Source of the DNA: Patiria miniata
Taxonomy: Eukaryota; Echinodermata; Asteroidea; Valvatida; Asterinidae
Reading direction: 5' to 3'
Length of the DNA stretch: 64,000 nt
NCBI RefSeq assembly: GCF_015706575.1
Contig: NW_024037056.1
Span: 11,669,176 to 11,733,175 of the forward strand
Part shown: positions 58,401 to 64,000 of the stretch, in pieces
Numbering within the stretch: position 1 is the stretch's first letter
Layout of the letters: the number at the start of each line of letters is the position of its first letter
Position numbers and translations under genes: made by a program
The notes under the pieces: generated by a model
Seen by the model: only the letters and a program-made list of their open reading frames with translations
Database searches by the model: none
Told to the model about the DNA's origin: nothing

Positions 58401-58595
58401 TTTTGTTAGCAAACATTTTCTTCTCACCGCATAGCATGACGGTCTCGTCTGCCATGGACTCGCAGTCGTACGCCGAGTTGCACGCCAGCGACGCATCGAT
58501 GCAGACGCCGGGCTCGCACTCGAAGTCAGCCTCGTTCTCGCAGGACGTCGTCTCGTCTTTGTTGCGCAGCCTCGCGTCCGATGCCAGGAAGAGGG
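34820..58595 (-). CDS. GRL101-type LDLa/LRR G-protein-coupled receptor, 25 exons, first (signal-peptide) exon not found
   Basis: Exons: 58595-58428, 57847-57740, 56822-56706, 55931-55803, 55095-54886, 53445-53302, 52605-52459, 51321-51202, 50373-50236, 49008-48877, 48287-48153, 47728-47608, 46634-46557, 46389-46318, 46195-46124, 44998-44927, 44803-44732, 44145-44074, 43733-43662, 43405-43198, 38673-38374, 37191-36965, 36030-35898, 35385-35214, 35070-34820. All junctions are GT-AG. With one base from the missing exon the coding length is 3471 bases, giving 1156 residues and one stop with no frame break. Order: 11-12 LDLa modules, LRR N-cap, seven LRRs, seven helices, polar tail. This is the layout of snail GRL101 and relates it to relaxin receptors (LGR type C), which have a single LDLa. 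It should be a plasma-membrane receptor; ligand unknown. The first residues here (ALFLASDA) read like the end of a signal peptide. Confidence 0.95.
35135..35200 (+). repeat. tRNA-like piece with B-box, inside a receptor intron
   Basis: TGGTCGAATGGTAAGAC followed by GTGGGTTCGAGTCCCA resembles a tRNA A-box and B-box at short spacing. It lies in the 143-base intron before the last GRL101-like exon, 14 bases from the 35214 donor. It is too degenerate for a working tRNA, so a tRNA-derived remnant is likely. Confidence 0.45.
35432..35720 (+). mobile_element. tRNA-derived SINE, family 1, copy 1
   Basis: The tRNA-like head has TGGCGTGGTATAGAGCACT and the B-box GGTTCGAGTCC. The body contains GTGCGTGTGCCCTTGGGCAA, CCCACCCAGGAGTAAATGGG and CTCCCCAGGGAGCTGAGAT. 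The same body occurs at 49080-49380, which defines a family. It lies in the intron between the TM6 and TM7 exons of the GRL101-like gene. Confidence 0.85.
36057..36092 (-). repeat. tRNA T-arm-like hairpin beside a splice acceptor
   Basis: On the gene strand, GCTGG-TTCGAAT-CCAGC forms a perfect five-pair stem with the seven-base loop of a tRNA T-arm (B-box GGTTCGAATCC). It ends about 35 bases upstream of the acceptor of exon 36030-35898. The rest of a tRNA is not recognisable, so it is probably a SINE relic. Confidence 0.5.
36317..36527. mobile_element. MITE-like element with 27-bp perfect inverted repeats
   Basis: Positions 36317-36343 (containing AATGTTGCAACCTGACGCCA) and 36501-36527 are exact reverse complements. 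The spacer is 157 bases. Diverged single arms occur near 2.25 kb and 30.26 kb. The perfect arms suggest a young insertion or one corrected by conversion. Confidence 0.75.
37535..37620 (+). repeat. tRNA-related SINE fragment
   Basis: CTGGGTTCGAATCCAAAC contains a B-box, and GGATTGGGTTTCAGTCCCTG follows. It lies in the intron between the receptor exons 38673-38374 and 37191-36965. Only a partial element is visible. Confidence 0.4.
38000..38270 (-). mobile_element. tRNA-derived SINE, family 2
   Basis: On the minus strand it begins with TAGCCTAGCGGTTAAGAGC (A-box) and GTGGGTTCGAGCCCACC (B-box). The body has CTTAACCATTATTGCTTCG and GTAAAGCCGTAGGTCCCGTG. The order fits a tRNA-headed SINE. It is about 105 bases from the donor of receptor exon 38673-38374, in the same direction as the gene. 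Confidence 0.8.
39267..39781. mobile_element. Foldback element made from two inverted Tc1/mariner-like transposon ends
   Basis: Outer ends TACGACGTGTCAAAAAAC and GTTTTTTGACAAGACGTA are inverted. Inner arms GGATCACCCCTGATGTCATT and AATGACATCAGGGGTGATCC pair exactly. Read outward, each arm encodes the same protein tail: the left arm (minus strand) gives VCNDIRGDPAFHQKL and RHRLQRCIDIGGRQVE, which resembles the C-terminus of Tc1/mariner-type transposases; the right arm (plus strand) gives VCNDIRGDPAFLQKL. Both are decayed fragments, so there is no working transposase. Confidence 0.7.
40204..40871. mobile_element. Foldback MITE, about 670 bp
   Basis: The left arm has GGCCAGTCCAAAAAAGCAGA, CATTTAAACACAATGACC and TTTTAGATAAA. 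The right arm has GTGATTGTGTTTAAATGGTG, ATCTAAAAGTAG and TTTACTTAACCTGTAG. The terminal GTACAGG/CCTGTA relates it loosely to the TACAGGGTGA group. It lies in the TM1-TM2 intron of the GRL101-like gene. Confidence 0.7.
41095..41622. mobile_element. MITE with AGGG(C/T)CCATG termini, TTAA-flanked
   Basis: Left TTTAAAGGGCCCATGTAATG and right CATGTCATGGACCCTTTAA form an imperfect inverted repeat with TTAA at both outer edges. The interior is AT-rich and non-coding. TTAA target duplication would fit piggyBac, but the termini are less typical than those at 9.49 kb. Confidence 0.6.
43662..46634 (-). CDS. GRL101-like: seven LRR exons
   Basis: Seven exons, six of exactly 72 bases and one of 78 (46634-46557), are all phase 2-2, one repeat each. 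Examples are SLPGNNLHHLLQDPTALEGL, ILADNKITKLGNQTFSSL, NLSHNRMTDIPRGTFFGL and DISNNKLSQIHAEAFYGL, matching the LxxNxLxxLxxxxFxxLxxL form. One-repeat exons of 72 bases are usual for LGR-family receptors. The gap between 46124 and 44998 was scanned for an eighth repeat and none was seen. Confidence 0.93.
44287..44600. repeat. Intronic tandem repeat, about 114-bp unit (GCTTAGCAAA core)
   Basis: GCTGGTAACCTGTTTTTGCT occurs at 44348 and 44462, followed each time by AAGCAAATATT, CTGTGCTTAGCAAA and CAGCGGAG. About 2.7 units lie in the intron between two LRR exons. A related copy (CAGCTGATCACCAGTCGCGA, TGCTTAGCAG) lies at 57.94-58.13 kb in a different intron of the same gene. Confidence 0.85.
45640..46045. 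repeat. Direct repeats about 370 bp apart in an LRR intron
   Basis: GAGAATTTTATCACCAC occurs at about 45649 and 46018, both preceded by a TTATGACCA block and followed by TGG-TTCT. The segment between is non-coding. This may be a local duplication or a long target-site duplication around an unrecognised insert. Confidence 0.5.
46654..47158. mobile_element. Palindromic MITE, TACAGGGTGA family, copy B
   Basis: It begins TACAGGGCGAGTCAAAA and ends TGACCGACCCTGTA, with the family arm motifs GTTCTGCATGTAG, CATAAGCTTTCATTTAC and ACACAACCACCGTTTTAAA. It fills most of the intron before the first LRR exon. Its edge lies only 18 bases from the acceptor AG (46636-46635), so it abuts the polypyrimidine tract. 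Confidence 0.85.
47608..58595 (-). CDS. GRL101-like: LDLa ectodomain exons and LRR N-cap exon
   Basis: Eleven exons encode LDLa modules, nearly all one module per exon and all phase 1-1. Clear calcium-site ends are FDGSDEDNC (51321-51202), GDMSDEALC (56822-56706) and TDGTDEMESTC (55931-55803). The exon 55095-54886 holds one complete module (CSDDEFRCGNGKCL...CEDEEGC) and a cysteine-rich stretch that may be a twelfth. The exon 49008-48877 keeps six cysteines but ends CADLSHLRNC, without the acidic SDE calcium site. Exon 47728-47608 carries the cysteine-rich LRR N-cap SSGCGCSQFDMTC and changes the phase from 1 to 2. Tandem acceptors five bases apart precede it (exon starting at 47728 or 47723); only 47728 keeps the frame. 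Confidence 0.92.
47812..48120. repeat. Minisatellite, 11-base TCAATCACAAG unit
   Basis: Roughly 27 variants of an 11-mer such as TCAATCACAAG run through the intron between the last LDLa exon and the LRR N-cap exon. The array ends about 33 bases from the donor of exon 48287-48153. The reverse-complement core (GACTTGTGA) makes up the minisatellite at 57.05 kb. Confidence 0.88.
49080..49380 (+). mobile_element. tRNA-derived SINE, family 1, copy 2
   Basis: It starts within the B-box (GTTCGAGTCCAGCC), then GTGCGTGTGCCCTTGAGCAA, CACCCAGGAGTAAATGGGTA, CTCCCCAGGGAGCTGAGATG and AATTGGCCCAATGATCAGGG. It ends in a TTATTATTATTATTA tail. It matches 35432-35720 in the same order. It is 5'-truncated. Confidence 0.88.
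49842..50178. mobile_element. Foldback MITE with about 150-bp arms
   Basis: Left-arm TGATACAAGCATGGCATTTG, AAGATATTTGGCTA and ATCGCAGATTTGTC are mirrored at the right by CAAATGCCATGCTTGTATCA, TAGCCAAATATCTT and GACAAATCTGCGAT. The centre is AT-rich. One arm of the same family is seen at 58785-58930. Confidence 0.85.
51620..52130 (-). mobile_element. LINE fragment, C-terminal part of reverse transcriptase ORF
   Basis: On the minus strand 51936-51721 reads QKRIVQLVGEELGSSLQPLS, LGLFDRYFYGHCS and FERATRLSASSHPYTL. Upstream lies SQIWAGASAFHVSLLDRV-like text. This matches the thumb/C-terminal region common to many non-LTR retrotransposons. Frame breaks are present, so it is dead. It sits in an LDLa intron. 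Confidence 0.75.
52170..52350 (-). mobile_element. Second LINE fragment, extreme C-terminus and microsatellite tail
   Basis: The minus strand reads EAPRRKGRPNMTLKTSIELE, then SLSNTMLDRDSWAQLIKSS and a stop. The RRKGRP...DRDSWAQLI pattern closes many LINE ORF2 proteins. It is followed by GAATGAATGAATG and GAAGAAGAAGAAG, probably the 3' tail. Confidence 0.6.
52712..52803 (-). repeat. tRNA-like SINE head
   Basis: On the minus strand, TAGCTCAGTTGGTAGAGCAT is an almost perfect tRNA A-box/D-arm, and GGTTGCAGGTCCAAACCCCA supplies a B-box-like T-arm. Spacing is tRNA-like, but the acceptor stem is not evident. It is probably a SINE or a tRNA pseudogene. Confidence 0.6.
53535..54090. mobile_element. 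Foldback MITE, about 555 bp
   Basis: Left TATAGGTTTTCCCGGCCA and TCATTCATTTTCGTCTGAAT are mirrored by ATTCAGACGAAAATGAATGA and TGGCCGGAAAAACCTATA at the right. The ends are non-coding and AT-rich. It lies in the intron between the LDLa exons 55095-54886 and 53445-53302. Confidence 0.8.
56120..56700. repeat. Minisatellite of ATGAGGTCAT-like units
   Basis: About 50 variants of a 10-12 base unit (TATGAGGTTAT, CATGAGGTCAT) fill most of an LDLa intron. The array runs up to within a few bases of the donor of exon 56822-56706 (intron start GTAGGTAGTATAACC). The units are far from uniform, so it is an old array. Confidence 0.85.
57045..57300. repeat. Minisatellite, GACTTGTGAGG units
   Basis: Variants of GACTTGTGAGG and GATGGAATTGTGAGG repeat about 20 times. 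The core is the reverse complement of the CACAAGTC core at 47.8-48.1 kb. A few scattered copies (ACTTGTGATGG, GGACTTGTGACGG) also occur near 39.93-40.13 kb and 37.35 kb. Confidence 0.8.
57440..57690 (+). mobile_element. SINE-like element, family 3
   Basis: TTCTTGGGCAAGACACAATA, CCATTATTGCCTCTCTCAGC, GATAACACTTGGATAATC and TGTGAAGCGCTTTGAGA form the body and tail typical of tRNA-derived marine invertebrate SINEs. The tRNA head is weak. Confidence 0.55.
57940..58135. repeat. GCTTAGCA-type repeat, second intronic site
   Basis: CTGCTTAGCAAATTTAAGC, CAGCTGATCACCAGTCGCGA, AGCTGGTAAC and TATGCTTAGCAG match the unit of 44287-44600. It lies in the intron between the first two LDLa exons seen. Confidence 0.7.
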
Positions 58596-58626
58596 CTGCG
58601 GGAAGGAGGTTGATGAATCATTATTA

Positions 58627-58790
58627 GAATAAGTTGTAATGCTTATATAGCGCTTTCCATTGTAGCAATAATCTCAAAGCACTTTACATTTATTCCTCTG
58701 TTCATCAGGCCACGAGACCACACGGCAGCCGATATCAGTGCACATTCGGTCCTCTACCCTCACAGGTACCCATTCATAACAAGCAATTTT
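58627..58790 (-). mobile_element. SINE 3' part
   Basis: On the minus strand GAATGGGTACCTGTGAGGGT leads to GTAAAGTGCTTTGAGATTAT and GGAAAGCGCTATATAAGC, the tail common to several marine invertebrate SINEs. The tRNA head is absent. Confidence 0.6.
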
Positions 58791-58930
58791 CAAAATTTTC
58801 AAAATGGCTGGCATTGCTTGTTATTCTACATATATTTTTTTTATCAAAGGACAAATCCGCGATGGCCCTATAGCCAAATATCTTTCTCCTGACATACTCT
58901 AAGACTAGTCAAAAGCCATACAACACTTTA
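58785..58930. mobile_element. Single arm of the foldback MITE of 49842-50178
   Basis: AATGGCTGGCATTGCTTGTT, ATTCTACATATATTTTT, GACAAATCCGCGATGGCC and TAGCCAAATATCTTTC match the right arm at 50.0 kb. Only one arm is seen. Confidence 0.75.
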
Positions 58931-59164
58931 TGCCATCTAGCCAGGGATCACACCCAACGTCATGATGCCAGCACATTATTAATCAATACTGCAAACCTGG
59001 GAAATAGCAAACGGGGATCACTCGGAGAGGATACGGTCGTTTAAATATACATTACCAAATAAACCACAAGAATTATTAGATCTCCACCAGAATTACATTA
59101 AACAAAAACCAGATTAGTTCGCTTAGCTAAAAGTAAATATAAAATGTCCATAATTGCAATTGTA

Positions 59165-59666
59165 TACAGGGTGAGTAAAAAAAAACCCGAAACCCAAATG
59201 TCGGGACCATTGTTTTAGTGAAGTTCTGCATGTAAAATCTAGGATACGAAAGCCCAATTCATAAGCTTTCTTTTAGTTTAAGAATCATTCAAATCACTAA
59301 TGTACTTTTCATGTTACGGAATTTTAAAGACAACTACCGTTTTAAAGTTCCGTCCACGGATCACAGAAAGGTAAGTGTTCTTTCAGCAAAACGAAAACAA
59401 ATCACATGGGATTGTGCAAAAATTGTTTTCGTTTTGCTGAAAGAACGCACACTTCTTTTGTGATCTGTGGACAGAACTTTAAAAGGGTGGTTGTGTTTAA
59501 AATTCCGTAACTTGAAAAGTACATGAGCGATTTAAACGATGCTTGTACTAAAAGAAAGCTTATGAATTGGGCTTTCATGTCGTAGATTTTGAAAGTGCTA
59601 CATGCAAAACGTCACTTAAACAATGGTCCCGACATTTGTTTTTTTTTTTTTTTTAATCACCCTGTA
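59165..59666. mobile_element. Palindromic MITE, TACAGGGTGA family, copy C
   Basis: It begins TACAGGGTGAGTAAAAAAAA and ends TTTAATCACCCTGTA. Arm motifs AAATGTCGGGACCATTGTTT and CATAAGCTTTCTTTTAG recur inverted near the right end. Almost the whole element can fold on itself. Confidence 0.88.
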
Positions 59667-60510
59667 TTTATAAACCAAACGACACTAACTGGACGACTAA
59701 CCTATATTTTTACAGACAAAATAGGACATCTTCATTTTTGTTGCAAGCTAAACATGATCATCCGATCTCCTTCAAAATACAATTTGTAAACCTGTCCACT
59801 GTTACCAGATAAGCATGAGGTAGGATTACAAAAAACACACAAAACTGTTCGCGATTAGGTCTTTTTTTTCACGCGTTATATGATATTCTTTCCTTGACTA
59901 TTTCCCAAGGCTAAACCTGCTGCTCGTTTTTATTGGGCTGTCGAGAATCATTTGTTATTGCGCATCTCAACCTCGTTTATGGGAGGCGAACTGTCTGCCT
60001 AGAAACGCTAAAGGGAAATAGTCGGTCAAACAATTTCATCAAAAAGGCGCCAAAAAGTGGGGCAGATGATTTTTTGCAGATTGTATATCGGATGTGCCGC
60101 AAATTTTATTTTGAAAATTCGCTTTCGTTTTCATTATTATTTTTACTGTCATATTATGTGTTTTGAATATGTGGAACAAGTCAACCTTTTTTGTTTTTGA
60201 AATACTGATGGCGATTTTTGTCTGTTTTCCTTTGCAAATTTTCGTTCATTCATGGAGGTGGGAAACGTCCATGTTTCATTGTATTTAACGGATATTCATC
60301 AGTTCGTAGAACGGTAAACGATCAGTGGACAACTGAATTTATGATTTTTTTTTTATTAAAATAAACACTGAGCTTGGGAATAGGTAACATTTACACAGTT
60401 ACTAGTCAGTTACACGTACTTTATGCCTATGTCATTTTTATGAAATGGTGCAAGCTACATATTGTTTTATTTTTTCTATAATCTGGTTACTATAATCTTG
60501 ACTCACACTG

Positions 60511-61018
60511 TACAGGGTGAGTAAAAAAACCCGAAACCCAAATGTCGGGGCCATTGTTTTAGTGAGGTTCTGCATATAGCACTTTCAAAATCTAAGATAT
60601 GAAAGCTCAATTCATAAGCTTTCTTTTAGTATGAGAATCATTCAAATCACTTATGTACTTTTCAAGTTACAAAGTTTTTAACACAACCGCCATTTTAAAG
60701 TTCTGTCCACGGATCACAAAAAGTTCAGTGTTCTTTCAGCAAAAAGAAAGCAAATCACATAAGGATGTGTGTGAATTGTGTTCGTTTTGCTGCAAGAACG
60801 CACACCTTTTTTGTGATCCGTGGACAGAACTTCAAAACGCTGGTTGTGTTTAAAACTCCGTAGCTTGAGTGATGAGTGATTTGAATGATTCTTGTACTAA
60901 AAGAAAGCTTATGAATTGGGCTTTCAGATCCTAGATTTTGAAAGTGCTACATGCGGAACTTCACTAAAACAATGGTCCCGACATTTGGGTTTCGTTTTTT
61001 TTTTTTACTCACCCTGTA
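60511..61018. mobile_element. Palindromic MITE, TACAGGGTGA family, copy D
   Basis: It begins TACAGGGTGAGTAAAAAAAC and ends TTTTTACTCACCCTGTA, with the same arms as copies A-C. Copies C and D are only about 850 bp apart in the same orientation-free form. Confidence 0.88.
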
Positions 61019-62106
61019 CTACTGATCTGCTTTTGCAGATAAATAAAATTCTTCCAAATGCTGCTTTAAGGAGACAATTTGTAACAAATCATTTGACGTT
61101 AGGGAGAGACTTAACATGAGAAGGACATTTAAATCGTCTAACTTAATGTTTTAAGTACCATTTCTAGAAGGAATTAAACTGTCGAAAGTTGCTGAAAACA
61201 ATTCTACTAAAAACAAAACTTGAGAAAAATGTTTTAGAAACGGGATACTTCGAGGATTGTTGTTTTCACACAAGTCTATTGAATGTCTCCCTATAATAAG
61301 GTACCATTTTCGGTAATAATAAGTATGGTTAAACAATTAATTATTAATGCATCCACAATTGATGCTCCACAGAATAACAGATGACTCACTCTATTACTAC
61401 AGGTCACCATTTTGACACCGTTTTTTCTTCTTCTTTTTTTGGCGAAGCATCGATGTAACAAGCTCGCTTCAAATCCTCCGGCGGCACTGAAAATCTCGCC
61501 ATTTCTCGTTACAGTTTCGATTATTATCCGGACACAAAAGGGAGAAGAAATCCAGACCAAGTTTTGCCCGGGGCTTCGTCCGATAAACACCCGCTTTTCC
61601 CCCTGCTGATCCGAAGCTGCGGGCTCCGCTGATCTAATCATCTTCCCTTTGTCCGAGGCAGCACGCTCCAGAAAGTCTCACCGGGGGGAAACGGGTCCAC
61701 CTCGTGGGCGTTTTGCTCACTTTGGACGGTATAGGACGCAAGACAAATCACGCTGCTCGCACCTTCCCCCGGGACAACGATGCCTTCTTCCCGGGAAGAG
61801 ACAGCACGGTAACTCGGCACGAACTTGACAGGAAATGCCTCAGATCATGACATACGAGAGGCTTCAAAGTGTTTTTTTCATACCTCGAATTTGACTGCTA
61901 GGGTAACGAATTGACACAATTCTATCCCCCAAAAGTCAACTTTTCTTCTGGGCAAATTCAATTATTATAATCATCTTTAGTTGATATCCTTCATCTTTCA
62001 AAATAACTAAGCCCCAATTTGTGTGCTACTGGGTAATACTGTACGACTGCACTGCCCGGTTCTCTTCACCACTCTACAACTATAGTCACAAAAGTCAGTC
62101 AGTCAG

Positions 62107-62340
62107 TCGTTCAGTCAGTGAATCGGATATTTTAAAAGGCGACATTAGGCTGACCCTCTGCATGTAACCAGCAAAAACAAACAAGAATTGAAAAGTGTGT
62201 GATGTGCTTGAAATACATGAAACAGTCGTTCAGTCAGTGAATCGGATAGGTACAAAGACGACACTAGGTTAACCCTCTGCAACCACCAAAAACGAACCAG
62301 ATTTGAAATGTGTGTGATGTGCTTGAAATACATGAAACAG
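62107..62340. repeat. Two-copy tandem repeat, period about 115-119 bp
   Basis: TCGTTCAGTCAGTGAATCGG starts at 62107 and 62226. Each copy ends with GTGTGATGTGCTTGAAATAC then ATGAAACAG. The CAGTCAGTGA motif also builds the repeat at 4.25-4.51 kb. Confidence 0.85.
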
Positions 62341-63509
62341 TCGTGTACGTGTATCTTGAACAAAATTACATCACGGCGTTTGTGGGTTAACTCTAATACC
62401 CGGATGTCCGTAGTGACTTCAATTTTTTTCCAATTATGGTATTTCATCCAGGGATTTCGGAATGAAATTACTATTATCGGATTATGAATTAAACCGTGAC
62501 TAGTGAAATACGAACAGATTTTTGATGGTTTTCCAATGTGAGGCGTGCATTCACCACTCTTCCCCACTGCACTGCAGACTTCAACGGCCGTTTTCAAAAA
62601 AAAAAAATCCCAAACGACATCCGCATATGGCTGGGTGTAAGCTATGGCGTTTTGGACTTTACTTCTCTAAAAACATGAGAAGAAAATATAAAAGGAGAAA
62701 AAAAGCAATGAATTCAAACGTAATGAAATTCGGACTTATTTCCCTTTTAAAAAATCCTCCGAAGCCTCAAGAGTATAATTAATATGCTCCATGAAGATGA
62801 AATACTCATGTGAAGTAGTTTTTGAGAAATTAAAGGATATCTGCTTGCACAACATTTTTGGGGCACCCTGTAGATATCAAGGAACAACTACTATACGTGT
62901 AGTAATTTGATAGGTTCATATCAATGCACTATCATTCGGAACATGATGTACAACCTTGCTGAGGAGACCTTACTTGAGCCAAACGCAACTTTCTCAGATA
63001 GCAACAGACAATCTGTCTTTCGTCAAACGCTGCAATTTTAACGCTAAACGATCTCCCAAAAGTCTAATTCCGCCCGAACACAAACCTTCGAATTTGAAAT
63101 GTAGCACGTTCACTCAGTCCATTATTCCGCGCATTGCCCAGGGGAGCCACGTTTATATCCAACCGGGAGATGGTTTTGCCACTCGCCATCACGGTAATTT
63201 GGTGAAACATTTCGTATTAGGAGGTCACCCCCTCTCGTGGGTGCAGGGGTGTCTGTTTTTTGAGAACGGGATGGGTCGTTAGTGAAAATTGTTCGGTTTT
63301 TATTGCAGAGATTATCTGTGTTTTTGAATTGCCCACCGAGGACTTTTTATCAATGCTGATCAAACATTAATTTGCAAGTGTCACGACTCGCGCCGTCTGT
63401 CAGAAAGAGAGCCATTAATTTTAACCTATGAGATTTCGTTTGATGCATGTTAGACAAAATCGAACGCTTAATCTCAGCTGCCATTCAGCTACAACTTCCG
63501 TTCTTAAAG

Positions 63510-63990
63510 TTACAGACCAGTAACTGCCATAGACTCCAATGATAAATGCCCCCACTTCAGAAATTCGGGAAAAATACTCAGAACTCTCCAAAGTGTTCGA
63601 GACACACATCAAATTAAAGCTTATTACATCAACTTTCATTTTCTTTTCAATTTTTGTTCTTTTCAATTACTTTTAGGAGAAATTTCCATCCGAAGATGAC
63701 AACCCCTGAAAAAAGTCCTGAAGCCAATCGCCATTTTGATAAACGGTGCCTAGACTCTACTGTAAAATAGAGCACTTTTAATAGGGCCCCAATTTCATCA
63801 AAATTTCACTGAAACTCAAGCTCACATTCCTGTGCACGGCTTCCACCCATACTTTTTACGCCAATTACAATAGGTCAGAGGTGATTGCCATATCTCTTCA
63901 CTTCCCCAATGCTCTCAGAACCCTCTAATATAGAATTTTTTTTTTTTGAGGGTATAACTTTTTTTCATGAGCTCGGCGGATGGGTTTAGG
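63510..63990 (+). repeat. Dispersed repeat, copy 2 (partner at 20.09-20.40 kb)
   Basis: ACTGCCATAGACTCCAATGA, CCCCACTTCAGAAATTCGGG, AAGTCCTGAAGCC and ATCGCCATTTTGAT follow the order of the copy at 20.1 kb. It may run past the window end. Confidence 0.65.
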
Positions 63991-64000
63991 CATATTTACA

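Larger units (their letters stand above)
58596..64000. other. Receptor upstream region: first intron and/or flank, no exon identified
   Basis: The missing signal-peptide exon of the GRL101-like gene should lie here or beyond the window. Minus-strand donors near 61679 (CCCCCCG then GTGAGA, phase compatible) and 62966 were examined. Neither has an ATG with a hydrophobic stretch. A relatively GC-rich block at 61.45-61.84 kb could be a promoter or 5' UTR. The interval also holds a SINE tail, a MITE arm, two palindromic MITEs, a tandem repeat and the second copy of a dispersed repeat. A minor 3'-end piece GGGGCACCCTGTAG is at 62.86 kb. Confidence 0.5.

Noticed and set aside
61638-61850. Candidate first exon of the GRL101-like gene (donor near 61679, compatible phase)
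   Set aside because: The frame has no ATG and no hydrophobic signal segment. It could still be a 5' UTR exon but cannot be called coding.

Overview
The window looks like chromosomal DNA from an invertebrate marine animal, most likely an echinoderm or another non-vertebrate deuterostome. Three things point there: split genes with GT-AG introns, a very large LDLa/LRR receptor of the GRL101 type (absent from vertebrates), and dense short repeats (tRNA-derived SINEs, palindromic MITEs, intronic minisatellites). The taxon is an inference; no species-diagnostic gene is visible. No bacterial, organellar, viral or CRISPR features were seen.

Three protein-coding genes can be supported, all on the minus strand. 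(1) 1-1535: the 5' part of a CYP2-like cytochrome P450, running off the window start. (2) 3842-12512: a two-exon class A GPCR related to muscarinic acetylcholine receptors, with a 7.3 kb intron. Its scaffold motifs are intact but the residues that bind acetylcholine are replaced. (3) 34820-58595: a GRL101-type receptor in at least 25 exons, with 11-12 LDLa modules, an LRR N-cap, seven LRRs and a seven-helix domain. Its reading frame stays open across all 25 exons. Only the first exon, which should carry the signal peptide, was not found.

The rest is mostly repeats. 15.0-22.45 kb and 27.9-30.2 kb hold at least 16 diverged copies of one repeat unit. They lie head-to-head: plus orientation up to 18.9 kb, minus orientation after 19.7 kb. 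A LINE fragment and a tandem duplication are nested inside. The receptor introns hold palindromic MITEs ending in TACAGGGTGA, other foldback elements (one carrying a transposase C-terminus in both arms), SINEs and several minisatellites. A CpG-rich stretch at 23.35-23.85 kb looks like a promoter without a recognisable protein gene.

Two of the three genes encode cell-surface receptors that probably signal through G proteins. The third is probably a membrane-bound ER oxygenase. Nothing in the sequence links the three functionally.
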